From Bacteroidaceae bacterium (GTDB lineage: Bacteria; Bacteroidota; Bacteroidia; Bacteroidales; Bacteroidaceae), in NCBI GenBank assembly GCA_017622495.1, contig JAGAQY010000030.1, positions 34,594 through 98,593 on the forward strand: a DNA stretch of 64,000 nt. Direction: 5' to 3'. Numbering within the stretch: position 1 is the first letter of the stretch; the number at the start of each line of letters is the position of its first letter. Of this stretch, positions 1 through 7,688 are shown in pieces. A model generated the notes under the pieces. That model was not told the origin of the DNA. It worked only from the letters and a program-made list of their open reading frames with translations, and did no database searches. Position numbers and translations under genes: made by a program.

Positions 1-1
1 C

Positions 2-913
2 CAACCATTTGTAAAATGGCCAGGATCGAAAAGTCAGCATGTACACATACTGACGCAAGCCCTTCCCGCCGACTTTGCCGAGATACCCAACGTCACTTAC
101 ATAGAACCGTTCGTCGGTGGTGGTGCCATGCTCTTCCACATGCTACAGACATACCCGAACATCAAACGGGCCATCATCAACGACAACAACCTTGACCTGA
201 TACGAGCATACAACACCGTACGCGACCGCGCAAAGGAACTCATCGGCGAACTCAAGAAGATACAAAAAGAATTCCTCCCCCTCGACGAAGAGGAACGACA
301 AGAGTACTTCATCGAACGACGCGACGAGTTTAACGCACGCCTCGCCGGAGGACTGCGCCACTCGGCACTCTTCATCTTCCTGAACAAGACATCGAACGCC
401 AACTACCGCACCAACGGCAACGGCAAGTTTAACGGTGCATACAACCACCTGATAAACCCCTGCATCTGCGACGAGCGCACCATATTGGCCGACAGCAAGC
501 TGCTGCAACGCGTGACCATCGTATGCGGCGACTACGAGAAGACCTACAGCGAGGCCAGCGGGAACACCTTCTTCTTCCTCGACCCTCCCTACCGCCCCAC
601 AGGCAAGAGGCACAGCAGCACCGAGTTTAACGACAAGGAGCAGATCAGGCTCAAGAAATTCTGCGACCTGCTATCGTACCGCCACTTCCAGTGGATGCTC
701 ACCAATAGCGACGGCAAATGCCAAGACCCCGACGACACCTTCATGGAACAGCTCTACAGCAACTACAACGTGGAGCGCATATGGTCGAAAAATGCCATCG
801 TAGCCAAGCCCGAGAAAAGAGAGAAACTATCGGAACTGCTCGTGAGAAACTTCTACCGAGAGATACTCTCACTGCGCGATGTGCACTGCAGACAACTCTC
901 CTTTGCGTTTTAG
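2..913 (+). CDS. D12-class DNA adenine N6-methyltransferase (Dam-like), 5' end cut by window
   Basis: Reading frame open from base 2, 303 residues visible. It should transfer a methyl group from SAM to adenine N6 in a short DNA site. The SAM-binding motif appears as EPFVGGGAM (visible residues 35-43) and the catalytic motif IV as DPPY (about residue 194), preceded by FFFL. This order is that of the alpha/D12 Dam family. The N-terminal signature reads KWPGSK where Dam proteins usually have KWAGGK. Probably only a few residues are missing upstream, since this signature normally lies close to the start. No restriction endonuclease is visible downstream, so it could be an orphan or phage-derived methylase, or have a partner before the window. 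The family call is firm; the recognition site cannot be read. Confidence 0.9.
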   Translation, partial: QPFVKWPGSKSQHVHILTQALPADFAEIPNVTYIEPFVGGGAMLFHMLQTYPNIKRAIINDNNLDLIRAYNTVRDRAKELIGELKKIQKEFLPLDEEERQEYFIERRDEFNARLAGGLRHSALFIFLNKTSNANYRTNGNGKFNGAYNHLINPCICDERTILADSKLLQRVTIVCGDYEKTYSEASGNTFFFLDPPYRPTGKRHSSTEFNDKEQIRLKKFCDLLSYRHFQWMLTNSDGKCQDPDDTFMEQLYSNYNVERIWSKNAIVAKPEKREKLSELLVRNFYREILSLRDVHCRQLSFAF

Positions 914-965
914 AATCACAAAACATTGATTTAAAAACGCCAATCCACTAAAATAAATAGGTAAA

Positions 966-999
966 TCTTTTTCTATTAGAGAAAAAAGTTGTACCTTTG
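966..999 (+). promoter_or_regulatory. Bacteroidetes-type promoter for L31
   Basis: A TACCTTTG -7 box lies at 992-999. The upstream -33 region (about 966-972) is T-rich but has no clean TTTG. The start codon of the L31 gene follows 75 bases downstream, leaving a leader of about 65 bases. Confidence 0.55.
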
Positions 1000-1073
1000 C
1001 CGTCCGAAAACCATTACACATTATTGTTACCAGCAATAAAACAGAGTAATAACTAATTAAACGAAATAAAACA

Positions 1074-1328
1074 ATGAAAAAAGGTATTCATCCTGAGAAC
1101 TATCGTCCTGTAGTATTCAAAGACATGTCAAACGGCGACTGCTTCTTGTCACGTTCTACATGCGCTACCAAGGAAACCATCGAATTTGAGGGCGAGACTT
1201 ATCCCCTGATCAAGCTCGAAATCTCAAACACTTCTCACCCCTTCTACACAGGTAAGTCTAAGCTGGTTGACACCGCTGGTCGTGTAGATAAGTTCATGAG
1301 CCGCTACGCCAGAAGCCAGAAGAAGTAA
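1074..1328 (+). CDS. rpmE2: 50S ribosomal protein L31 type B
   Basis: An 84-residue protein beginning [15 protein letters not shown], the type B L31 signature, with HPFYTGK near residue 57 and the usual GRVDKF segment near the C-terminus. It is a component of the large ribosomal subunit, located near the central protuberance. The two cysteines present (DCFLSRSTC) do not form the paired CxxC zinc motifs of the zinc-binding type A form, so this is the zinc-independent form. It is monocistronic: its own -7 box lies at 992-999 and a 9-bp-stem terminator follows at 1350. Full length for the family. Confidence 0.96.
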   Translation: MKKGIHPENYRPVVFKDMSNGDCFLSRSTCATKETIEFEGETYPLIKLEISNTSHPFYTGKSKLVDTAGRVDKFMSRYARSQKK

Positions 1329-1349
1329 GGATAACACCTATCCACATAG

Positions 1350-1388
1350 AGGTGTACTGGAGGAAGACCCTCAAGTACACCTTTTTTG
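1350..1388 (+). terminator. Intrinsic terminator after L31
   Basis: A perfect 9-bp stem (AGGTGTACT, 1350-1358, pairing with AGTACACCT, 1374-1382) encloses a 15-base loop and runs into a T tract at 1382-1387. It lies 22 bases after the L31 stop. Confidence 0.85.
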
Positions 1389-1439
1389 TTTCTACACACA
1401 GAATAATCAACACAACAAGAACTCCATACCCTACCCACT

Positions 1440-2372
1440 ATGAAACTCCTCGCACGCGCGCGTACATTATATATATTAGTACTGGCTCTGACACTGTGTG
1501 TCAGTTGCGAGAAGGACTTGCCGCAGGAGGAGCTCGACTGGGCCACCGCCGCCAACACCAACAGCAATGCACAAGGCCAGGCACGACGGCTCGAGATGCC
1601 GCGTCTCGACAGCGACAACCTGTACAACTGCTACACCACACGCTACCGCGGCATGGAGACGGTGACCTTCAGCATCGAATACGACACCGAGAAACGACAC
1701 TCCAAATGGGTGGCCTTCACCTTCGACAACAGCTCGGCACAGGTCAACTGGAACCGCAACAACTGGGAGTGGACCAGCTGGGAAGGAGACCCTTTCCAAC
1801 CCGACCCGCTACTGCCCAACGATGTACGCATAGGCGACGAGGAGCACAGGAAAGACCGCTACGACAGAGGACACCTGTGCGCATCGGCCGATAGGCTATA
1901 CTCCAAGGATGCCAATGAACAAACCTTCTACTACTCGAACATAAGTCCGCAATTGAGCGGATTCAACACGGGCATCTGGCTCGACCTGGAAAATAAAGTG
2001 CAAAATTGGGGCAGCAATGCCAACATGCGCGACACGCTGTATATAGTCAAGGGCGGAACCATACGCGACGGAGAGTTCTATGACTCGCGCGGAGCGCATG
2101 GTACTATCGTCAAAGACATGGATACGATGAGCGGTATCGTGGTGCCGGCACACTTCTTTATGGCGCTTGTAACCCGCAAGAGCGAGAGTTTCTATGGCAT
2201 AGCCTTCTACTTCGACCACAAGGAGCGCCATACGGGCAGCCTTAGCGACTATGCCATCACCATCGACGAACTGGAGGAGCTGACAGGCATAGACTACTTC
2301 TGCAACTTCCCCGACAAGGTGGAAGAGGCTATAGAATCGAAATGCAATCCCGCGCTGTGGGGATTGCAATAA
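1440..2372 (+). CDS. DNA/RNA non-specific endonuclease (NUC1 family), exported lipoprotein
   Basis: A 310-residue protein with a hydrophobic N-terminus ending in a lipobox-like CVSCEK, so probably lipidated at Cys23 or Cys24 and exported. The catalytic motif of the NucA/Serratia nuclease family is seen as DRGHLC (about residue 141), in which the His acts as general base. A conserved Asn lies in the following segment (YYSNISPQ, about residue 165), which fits the Mg2+-binding site. It would hydrolyse DNA and RNA without sequence preference outside the cytoplasm, perhaps for nucleotide scavenging. No immunity gene is obvious beside it, which fits a secreted nutritional nuclease better than a toxin. 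Monocistronic between L31 and a convergent gene. Confidence 0.88.
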   Translation: MKLLARARTLYILVLALTLCVSCEKDLPQEELDWATAANTNSNAQGQARRLEMPRLDSDNLYNCYTTRYRGMETVTFSIEYDTEKRHSKWVAFTFDNSSAQVNWNRNNWEWTSWEGDPFQPDPLLPNDVRIGDEEHRKDRYDRGHLCASADRLYSKDANEQTFYYSNISPQLSGFNTGIWLDLENKVQNWGSNANMRDTLYIVKGGTIRDGEFYDSRGAHGTIVKDMDTMSGIVVPAHFFMALVTRKSESFYGIAFYFDHKERHTGSLSDYAITIDELEELTGIDYFCNFPDKVEEAIESKCNPALWGLQ

Positions 2373-2385
2373 TCATTGGGAATAA

Positions 2386-3024
2386 TCATTTCCTTACGAA
2401 GCATCCGTCTGCCCAAGAGTAGACAAGCGAATCGGCCACGATATAGGGCGCTACAGCACCACGTTCGTCGCGGCTGAGATAATCTGTCGTACCCAGACGA
2501 CAAGTGAGCGTAGGGGCATCGAGGGCAAGGTGGTAAGTCTTGAAGAAGATATCCATGCGGCCCCAGGCGGCATTGGCCGAGTCGGTGCGCTCGGCTGTGC
2601 GGAAGTCGGCCATCTGCGGAGCCACGAAGCAGCGCTCCACAGCTATAGGCTGCCAAGCCTCATCATAGAAGGCTACGCGACTATCACACATCGGGGCCTT
2701 CACCGTAGTCACCATACAGAGCACATCGGTGGAGTCGGTCACGGACAGCAGCTTCATGGCCACATCGCACGAGCGGGTATAGTTGATTAACAGATAATCG
2801 ACCGTGAGGGTATCAAGGTGCGACTTACCATCAAGACGATTGGTAACCACAGCATCCATGTGGTAATCAAAGAAGTCGATAAAATCGAGTCTGTTGGTCT
2901 TGGTCAGCAGCGGAAGCACCGAGTCGGGCATCACGGCAAACCACTGGCGTATGGGGGTGCGGGCTTGAGCCACACACGTCATGGCCACAAGCAAGCAGAG
3001 TAGACATTTAAGTCGGCGTGTCAT
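2386..3024 (-). CDS. DUF3256-like exported protein
   Basis: About 212 residues from the chosen ATG at 3024 (an ATG at 3033 is also in frame). A signal peptide ends near VAQA (residues 18-21). The remainder is a soluble mixed alpha/beta sequence with motifs such as NRLDFIDF and NRLDGKS, resembling the Bacteroidales family DUF3256, whose role is unknown. It probably lies in the periplasm or outer envelope. The later start leaves room for a 5' leader after a TAACTTTG -7 box at 3056-3049; the earlier one would give a leader of only about nine bases. Convergent with the nuclease gene, with 13 bases between the two stops. The family assignment is from memory of the sequence pattern and is moderate. 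Confidence 0.7.
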   Translation of the reverse strand: MTRRLKCLLCLLVAMTCVAQARTPIRQWFAVMPDSVLPLLTKTNRLDFIDFFDYHMDAVVTNRLDGKSHLDTLTVDYLLINYTRSCDVAMKLLSVTDSTDVLCMVTTVKAPMCDSRVAFYDEAWQPIAVERCFVAPQMADFRTAERTDSANAAWGRMDIFFKTYHLALDAPTLTCRLGTTDYLSRDERGAVAPYIVADSLVYSWADGCFVRK

Positions 3025-3048
3025 ATACAACATTTACTATACAGGCTA

Positions 3049-3056
3049 CAAAGTTA
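3049..3056 (-). promoter_or_regulatory. Probable -7 box for the DUF3256-like gene
   Basis: On the minus strand the sequence reads TAACTTTG, matching TAnnTTTG. No TTTG -33 element is seen at the expected distance, so support is partial. Confidence 0.4.
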
Positions 3057-3126
3057 ATAAAAAAGAGCCATACCCATCTCGCATTTCACGTTTTTTATAG
3101 CACAGAGGTCTCCCTCATCTACCTGC

Positions 3127-4023
3127 TTACCGCGATCCCAAATAGAGGAAGAGCATGCCGAGGAGCACAAGCAGGAGATCCAAGGCCTTGCTGCGCAGGT
3201 TTTTCTCACGGAAGAGGAGTGCACCGCACAGGAACGACACCACCACACTGCCGCGACGCACCATAGAGACCACAGAGATGAGCGAGTCCTCTTGCGACAG
3301 GGCGGTGAAGTAAGCAAAGTCAGCCACGGTAAGGAACACCGAGATGAGCGGTATAGCCCACGACCAGCGGAAGGGCGTACTCTGCTTGCGATGGGGATAC
3401 CACAGCACCAGCAACACCACGCCCATGATAAAGAACTGGTATATGGTGAACCACGACTGCACCACCATGCTATCGAAGCGCTGCATGAGGAACTTATCGT
3501 ACAGGGCACTCACGGCACCAAGCACCGATGAGAGCACCACGAAATATATCCAGCGATTATGGCGGAAGTCGATACCCTCCTTCTTGCCGCTACGGCTCAG
3601 CAGCATAAACGACACCATGGCAAGCAGCACGCCCACCCACTGATAGCCATTGAGCCGCTCGCCGAAGATGAGCAGCGCACCCAGAAGCACCATCACAGGA
3701 CGTGTGGCATTGATAGGCCCCACTATGGTTATGGGCAGATGCTTCATGCCGAAGTAGCCGAAGAGCCATGAGCCCAACACGATGAACGACTTGACAATGA
3801 TATACCTATGCACATCCCAGCCACACACGGGCACATGCATGATGGTATCGTCGAGCACTCCCGTAGTAGCCGAGAGCAGGATAAACGGCAGGAAGATGAG
3901 CGACGAGAACAGGGTGTTGAGGAAAAGCACAGGGATGACGGCATTGTCCTTCAAGGCCTGTTTCTTACTCACATCATAGAGGCCGAGCAACGCGGCCGAA
4001 AGAAATGCTAATGCTAACCACAT
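3127..4023 (-). CDS. EamA/DMT-family membrane transporter
   Basis: A 298-residue, highly hydrophobic protein with about ten predicted membrane segments in two homologous halves, as expected for EamA (drug/metabolite transporter) proteins of the inner membrane. Family features include an N-terminal helix with small residues, the GPINATRPVMVLLGALL stretch near residue 105 at the end of the first half, and SVVSMVRRGSVVVSFLCGALLF near the end of the second half. The substrate cannot be inferred. It is separated from truA by a low-complexity repeat that lies just upstream of its start. No co-transcribed enzyme hints at a function. Confidence 0.85.
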   Translation of the reverse strand: MWLALAFLSAALLGLYDVSKKQALKDNAVIPVLFLNTLFSSLIFLPFILLSATTGVLDDTIMHVPVCGWDVHRYIIVKSFIVLGSWLFGYFGMKHLPITIVGPINATRPVMVLLGALLIFGERLNGYQWVGVLLAMVSFMLLSRSGKKEGIDFRHNRWIYFVVLSSVLGAVSALYDKFLMQRFDSMVVQSWFTIYQFFIMGVVLLVLWYPHRKQSTPFRWSWAIPLISVFLTVADFAYFTALSQEDSLISVVSMVRRGSVVVSFLCGALLFREKNLRSKALDLLLVLLGMLFLYLGSR

Positions 4024-4098
4024 TTTGAGTTTTTGAGTTTGTGAGTTTTTGAGTTTCGTTCCTCGTTAATCGTTAATCGTTAATCGTTAATCGTTCAA
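4024..4098 (+). repeat. Low-complexity repeats: TTTTTGAGTTT and CGTTAAT tandem copies
   Basis: 4024-4057 holds copies of GAGTTTTTGAGTTTGTGAG-like sequence and about 4064-4098 holds four or more CGTTAAT heptamers. The same GAGTTTTTGAGTTT string occurs on the other strand at 42868-42888. The heptamer run extends into the last codons of truA and supplies its stop. Confidence 0.8.
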
Positions 4099-4836
4099 CG
4101 TCCAACCATCATAAGTAACATCGACCAGGAACAGTGCGTGGGCAGGCACGGAAGTGCCGGCACTGCAGCGGTCTTTCTTCTCTATCACCTGGCAAAATTC
4201 CTCTATAGTCATCTTACCACGACCCACCTCGAGCAGAGTGCCCACTATGGCACGCACCATATTGCGGAGGAAGCGGTCGGCCTGGATTACAAAGCGCCAC
4301 TCGTGCTCGTTCACCTGCTCCCATCGGGCCTGCATGATGCGGCAGTTGTTGGTGGCCACATCGGTATGGAGCTTGCTGAAGCTGGTGAAGTCCATATAAT
4401 CGAAGAGGCGGCGAGCAGCCTCGTTCATCCGTTCAAAGTCGGGGGCATGGAAGAGGCGCATGGCACGATGACGGCTGAAGGGGTCCTTGGCCGTAGACAC
4501 ATAGTAGTGGTAGGTGCGCGAGGTGGCGCTGAAGCGGGCATGCGCATCCGCACATACGGGTTGCACACGCCGCACGGCAATGTCGGGTGGAAGTATGCGG
4601 TTGAGCTTGTCAGCAAGGCGCTGGCAATCTACCTCCTGCTCGGTATCGAAGTGGGCAACCATCTTCAGGGCATGCACACCAGCATCGGTGCGACCGGCAC
4701 CCGTGACAGGGGTATCCTCGCGCAGGAGCGTGGTGAGGGCCTCGGTCAAGGCCTGCTGCACGGAGATGCCGTTGGGCTGTATCTGCCAACCGTGATAGTT
4801 GGTGCCGTCGTAGGAAAGGGTGATGAAATGTCTCAT
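4087..4836 (-). CDS. truA: tRNA pseudouridine(38-40) synthase TruA
   Basis: A 249-residue protein, normal TruA length. It isomerises uridines 38-40 in the anticodon arm of tRNAs. The start [18 protein letters not shown] is typical, and the catalytic aspartate lies in GRTDAGVHA near residue 53. The RNA-binding segment SFSKLHTDV and the late [18 protein letters not shown] motif are also present. The C-terminus (WTLND) is encoded inside the CGTTAAT repeat, so the last three residues probably derive from intergenic sequence. It begins 5 bases after the rsmE stop, suggesting co-transcription of two RNA-modification genes. Confidence 0.96.
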   Translation of the reverse strand: MRHFITLSYDGTNYHGWQIQPNGISVQQALTEALTTLLREDTPVTGAGRTDAGVHALKMVAHFDTEQEVDCQRLADKLNRILPPDIAVRRVQPVCADAHARFSATSRTYHYYVSTAKDPFSRHRAMRLFHAPDFERMNEAARRLFDYMDFTSFSKLHTDVATNNCRIMQARWEQVNEHEWRFVIQADRFLRNMVRAIVGTLLEVGRGKMTIEEFCQVIEKKDRCSAGTSVPAHALFLVDVTYDGWTLND

Positions 4837-4841
4837 TTAAT

Positions 4842-5546
4842 TCAGAACTCAGCATTCTTTACGTTCATCATATGCACCGCTACCAAGGCTGCTGTCTCGG
4901 TGCGCAGGCGCGACTTGCCCAGGGTGATGGGGCGGAAGCCGTGGTCAATAGCAGCCTGCACCTCCTCGGGGCTAAAGTCACCCTCGGGGCCGATGAGCAC
5001 GAGGGCATCTTCGCCGGACGTGAGAGCCTGTATGAGGGGTTCCTTGTCGCCTTCGTAGCAGTGGGCGATAAACTTCTGCCCAGTGAAGGGCTGGGCGATG
5101 AACTTCATGAACGGGGTCATAGGGTTAAGCTGCGGCAACGTGGGCTTGAGCGACTGCTTCATGGCCGACACGAGAATCTTCTCCACGCGCTCGGTCTTCA
5201 CCACCTTGCGCTCAGAGTAGCGGCAGTCGAGAAAGGTAATCTCATCGATACCTATCTCGGTAGCCTTCTCGGCAAACCACTCGATGCGATCCATATTCTT
5301 TGTCGGTGCCAGTGCCAGATGCAGATGACCCTGCCACAGAGACTCAGGTGTAGTGGTTTCCACGATGCGCACATAGCAGCGCTTGCCACTTATCATATCA
5401 ATCTCGGCACGGTAGAACGAGCCCTTGCCGTCGGTGAGCATCACCTCGGCACCTTCGGTGAGGCGCAGCACACGAAGAGCGTGAGCTGCCTCCTCCTGAG
5501 GGAGTTCAAGCGTAGTAGCAATGTCGGGAGTGTAGAACAAAAACAC
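4842..5546 (-). CDS. rsmE: 16S rRNA m3U1498 methyltransferase RsmE
   Basis: A 234-residue SPOUT-family enzyme that methylates N3 of U1498 in 16S rRNA. Visible family motifs are the N-terminal HALRVLR (residues 22-28), LALAPTK (about 97), IGPEGDFS near residue 189 (most family members have IGPEGGF) and LGKSRLRTETA near residue 211, which forms the trefoil-knot SAM site. Its last codons (NAEF) and stop lie in a short GAATTCAG-type repeat shared with neighbouring gaps. It lies directly upstream of truA with a 5-base gap. Full length. Confidence 0.95.
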   Translation of the reverse strand: MFLFYTPDIATTLELPQEEAAHALRVLRLTEGAEVMLTDGKGSFYRAEIDMISGKRCYVRIVETTTPESLWQGHLHLALAPTKNMDRIEWFAEKATEIGIDEITFLDCRYSERKVVKTERVEKILVSAMKQSLKPTLPQLNPMTPFMKFIAQPFTGQKFIAHCYEGDKEPLIQALTSGEDALVLIGPEGDFSPEEVQAAIDHGFRPITLGKSRLRTETAALVAVHMMNVKNAEF

Positions 5547-5660
5547 GTTTTGGAATTATGAATTATGAGTTATGAATTATGAGTTGTCAATTGTCAATTG
5601 TGAATTGTGAATTGGAGTTCCGCGATGTCGTGCAAGAATTCATAATTCATAATTCAGAAT
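5547..5660 (+). repeat. GAATTATGAATT / TGTCAATTGTGAATT low-complexity repeat
   Basis: Alternating GAATTATGA, GTCAATTGT and GTGAATTGG units fill the gap between the DUF151 gene and rsmE. Related units recur at 25500-25526, 41595-41722, 44774-44812, 55254-55278 and 55842-55890. Confidence 0.85.
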
Positions 5661-6204
5661 TATCACCCTCTCTCTCGCGTATCACATCGCGCAGATGGGC
5701 GGCAAGTTCGTAGTCTTCGCGCTCGATGGCTGTCTTGAGCACTCCACGCAGCACCTCGGTATTCATCACGGTGATGGGCATGGAGTAGGCTCCGCCTCCT
5801 TCGTCGCGCATGCACTGGGCATTGAGCAGTTCCTCGTCGATATAGATGGGACGGCCCTGATGCAGGGCGATGGCGATGGCATCGGAGGTGCGTGCATCCA
5901 CATTGACGGTTTGCCCATACTGCTCGCATACGAGGTATGAGTAGAACACGCCACCCTTCACCTTATATATATATACCTCTTGGATGCGTATGGCAAAGGC
6001 ATCGGCCATGCCGGCAATGAGGTCGTGAAGCATAGGACGCTCGGTAGAGACATCGCGGAGGAACATGGCGATAGCCTGTGCCTCGAGCAAGCCCACCAGG
6101 ATGGGCAGACTGCGATTGCCGTCACGCTCACGTAGCAGGGCGATGTAGAACTTGTCGTTCGCCGCCTTCTGCAACAGGTCCTGTACTTTGAGTTCGACTT
6201 TCAT
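5647..6204 (-). CDS. Bifunctional nuclease family protein (DUF151 plus UVR motif)
   Basis: 185 residues. Residues 1-130 match the DUF151/bifunctional nuclease fold: LPILVGLLEAQAIAMFL near residue 33, the RPMLHDL segment and RTSDAIAIAL near residue 105. The C-terminal part (AIEREDYELAAHLRDVIRER, about 158-177) is a UvrB/UvrC-type helical hairpin. This combination is common in Bacteroidetes and actinobacteria. Nuclease activity has been reported for some homologues, but the physiological role here is unclear. The last residues (NSEL) and stop are encoded in the adjacent repeat. It lies 12 bases downstream of the nucleoside permease stop-to-start junction and is probably co-transcribed with it. 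Confidence 0.85.
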   Translation of the reverse strand: MKVELKVQDLLQKAANDKFYIALLRERDGNRSLPILVGLLEAQAIAMFLRDVSTERPMLHDLIAGMADAFAIRIQEVYIYKVKGGVFYSYLVCEQYGQTVNVDARTSDAIAIALHQGRPIYIDEELLNAQCMRDEGGGAYSMPITVMNTEVLRGVLKTAIEREDYELAAHLRDVIREREGDNSEL

Positions 6205-6216
6205 TTGGAATCTGCT

Positions 6217-7479
6217 TTATTTCTCCTTTACATGCTTATAACGGAAGATAAGCGCAAATAGTATAGCCACCACGAGGGCATAGCCCGCAAAGATGTACCA
6301 TACGGTCTCCCATCCGGCCATCTGTGCCATCGGGGTGTCCTTGGAGTATACCACCGCATTGACTACCGCCTGAGCGCTCAGCGTACCCACTGTGGCACCG
6401 AATCCATTGGTCATCATGATGAAAAGGCCCTGGGCGCTGGAGCGGATGTTCATGTCGGTCTCCTTATCAACAAAGAGCGAACCCGAAATGTTGAAAAAGT
6501 CGAACGCCACACCATACACAATCATCGAAAGTATAAACAGCCATACACCGTTACCGGGGTTACCCACGGCAAAGAAGCCGAAGCGGAGCACCCAAGCAAA
6601 CATGGCGATGAGCATCACGTTCTTGATGCCGAAGCGCTTCAGGCAGAAGGGGATGAGCAGGATACACAGTGTCTCGGAAACCTGAGAGAGCGATATCAGG
6701 ATGTTGGCATGAGCCACGGCAAACGAATCGGCATACTCGGCGATGCCGGCAAAGCTCGAGATGAAGGGGTTGGCATAGCCATTGGTAATCTGCAACGACA
6801 CACCCAGCAGCATGGAGAAGATGAAGAAGATGGCCATCTTTCTCTCCTTGAACAGGGCGAAGGCACGCAGGCCGAGGGCATCAATCATCGAGCCCGACTT
6901 CTTCCCCTTGTTCACGGCACAGGGAGGCAGGGTGAAGGCATAGGCACCGAGCACCACGCTCCACAGGGCGCTCACGAAGAACTGCTCATAGCCATGCTGG
7001 AAGCCCATGAGGTCGACAATCCACATCGACACGATGAAGCCGATGGTGCCAAACACACGGATGGGCGGGAAAGCCTTCACGGTGTCGAGTCCCGCACGGT
7101 CGAGCGCCGAGTAGGACACCGAGTTGGACAGGCCCAGAGTGGGCATGAAGAACGCTACGCTGAGTGCGTAGAGGGGGAAGATTTGACCGAACGTCACGTT
7201 ATCGCCATGCGTCATGCCCATATATCCGGCCAGTGCCATGAAGGCACCTGCCAGCAGATGGCTGATACCGAGCATTTTCTGAGCCGGCACAAAGCGGTCG
7301 GCCACGATACCTATGAGCGCCGGCATGAAGAGCGACACAAAGCCCTGCACGGAGTAGAACCAACCGATATTCTCGGCCAAGCCCACCTTGGCAAGGTAGC
7401 CGCCCATAGAGGTGAGGTAGGCACCCCACACGGCGAACTCAAGGAAGTTCATCACAATCAGTCTTACTTTTGTATTCAT
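6217..7479 (-). CDS. MFS nucleoside:H+ symporter-like permease
   Basis: A 420-residue inner-membrane protein with about twelve hydrophobic segments. The N-terminal pattern (MNFLEFAVWGAYLTSMGGYL) and the FFMPTLGLSNSVSY segment near residue 112 are typical of the NupG/XapB nucleoside:proton symporter group of the major facilitator superfamily. In Bacteroidales, relatives are annotated as nucleoside permeases, so uptake of nucleosides is likely but specificity is inferred. Transcribed left from a promoter-like TATTTTTG box about 27 bases upstream of the start. Divergent from the TonB receptor gene. Confidence 0.85.
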   Translation of the reverse strand: MNTKVRLIVMNFLEFAVWGAYLTSMGGYLAKVGLAENIGWFYSVQGFVSLFMPALIGIVADRFVPAQKMLGISHLLAGAFMALAGYMGMTHGDNVTFGQIFPLYALSVAFFMPTLGLSNSVSYSALDRAGLDTVKAFPPIRVFGTIGFIVSMWIVDLMGFQHGYEQFFVSALWSVVLGAYAFTLPPCAVNKGKKSGSMIDALGLRAFALFKERKMAIFFIFSMLLGVSLQITNGYANPFISSFAGIAEYADSFAVAHANILISLSQVSETLCILLIPFCLKRFGIKNVMLIAMFAWVLRFGFFAVGNPGNGVWLFILSMIVYGVAFDFFNISGSLFVDKETDMNIRSSAQGLFIMMTNGFGATVGTLSAQAVVNAVVYSKDTPMAQMAGWETVWYIFAGYALVVAILFALIFRYKHVKEK

Positions 7480-7505
7480 ATCTATAGAGTTTATTTTTCG
7501 TAGTG

Positions 7506-7513
7506 CAAAAATA
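7506..7513 (-). promoter_or_regulatory. Probable -7 box for the nucleoside permease gene
   Basis: The minus strand reads TATTTTTG (TAnnTTTG) 27 bases upstream of the start codon. No clear -33 TTTG is seen at the usual spacing. Confidence 0.4.
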
Positions 7514-7688
7514 CTGCTATTTTTCTAAAATCACGCGTTATAGGCACGCATTTTTATAAACACAGAACGCGAAAAAAGGATGTGTGCCGTGATGGAATCG
7601 GCATTACAAAGAAAGCAACATCGGGAAGATGATAAAAAATCATTCGGCAACATACGTTTTGCAAAGATTTGCCGTTTATATAAAATAT

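Noticed and set aside
1440..2372. Toxin with immunity pair for the NUC1 nuclease
   Set aside because: The protein is a lipoprotein without toxin delivery domains, and the adjacent gene is a convergent DUF3256-like protein, not an immunity candidate.
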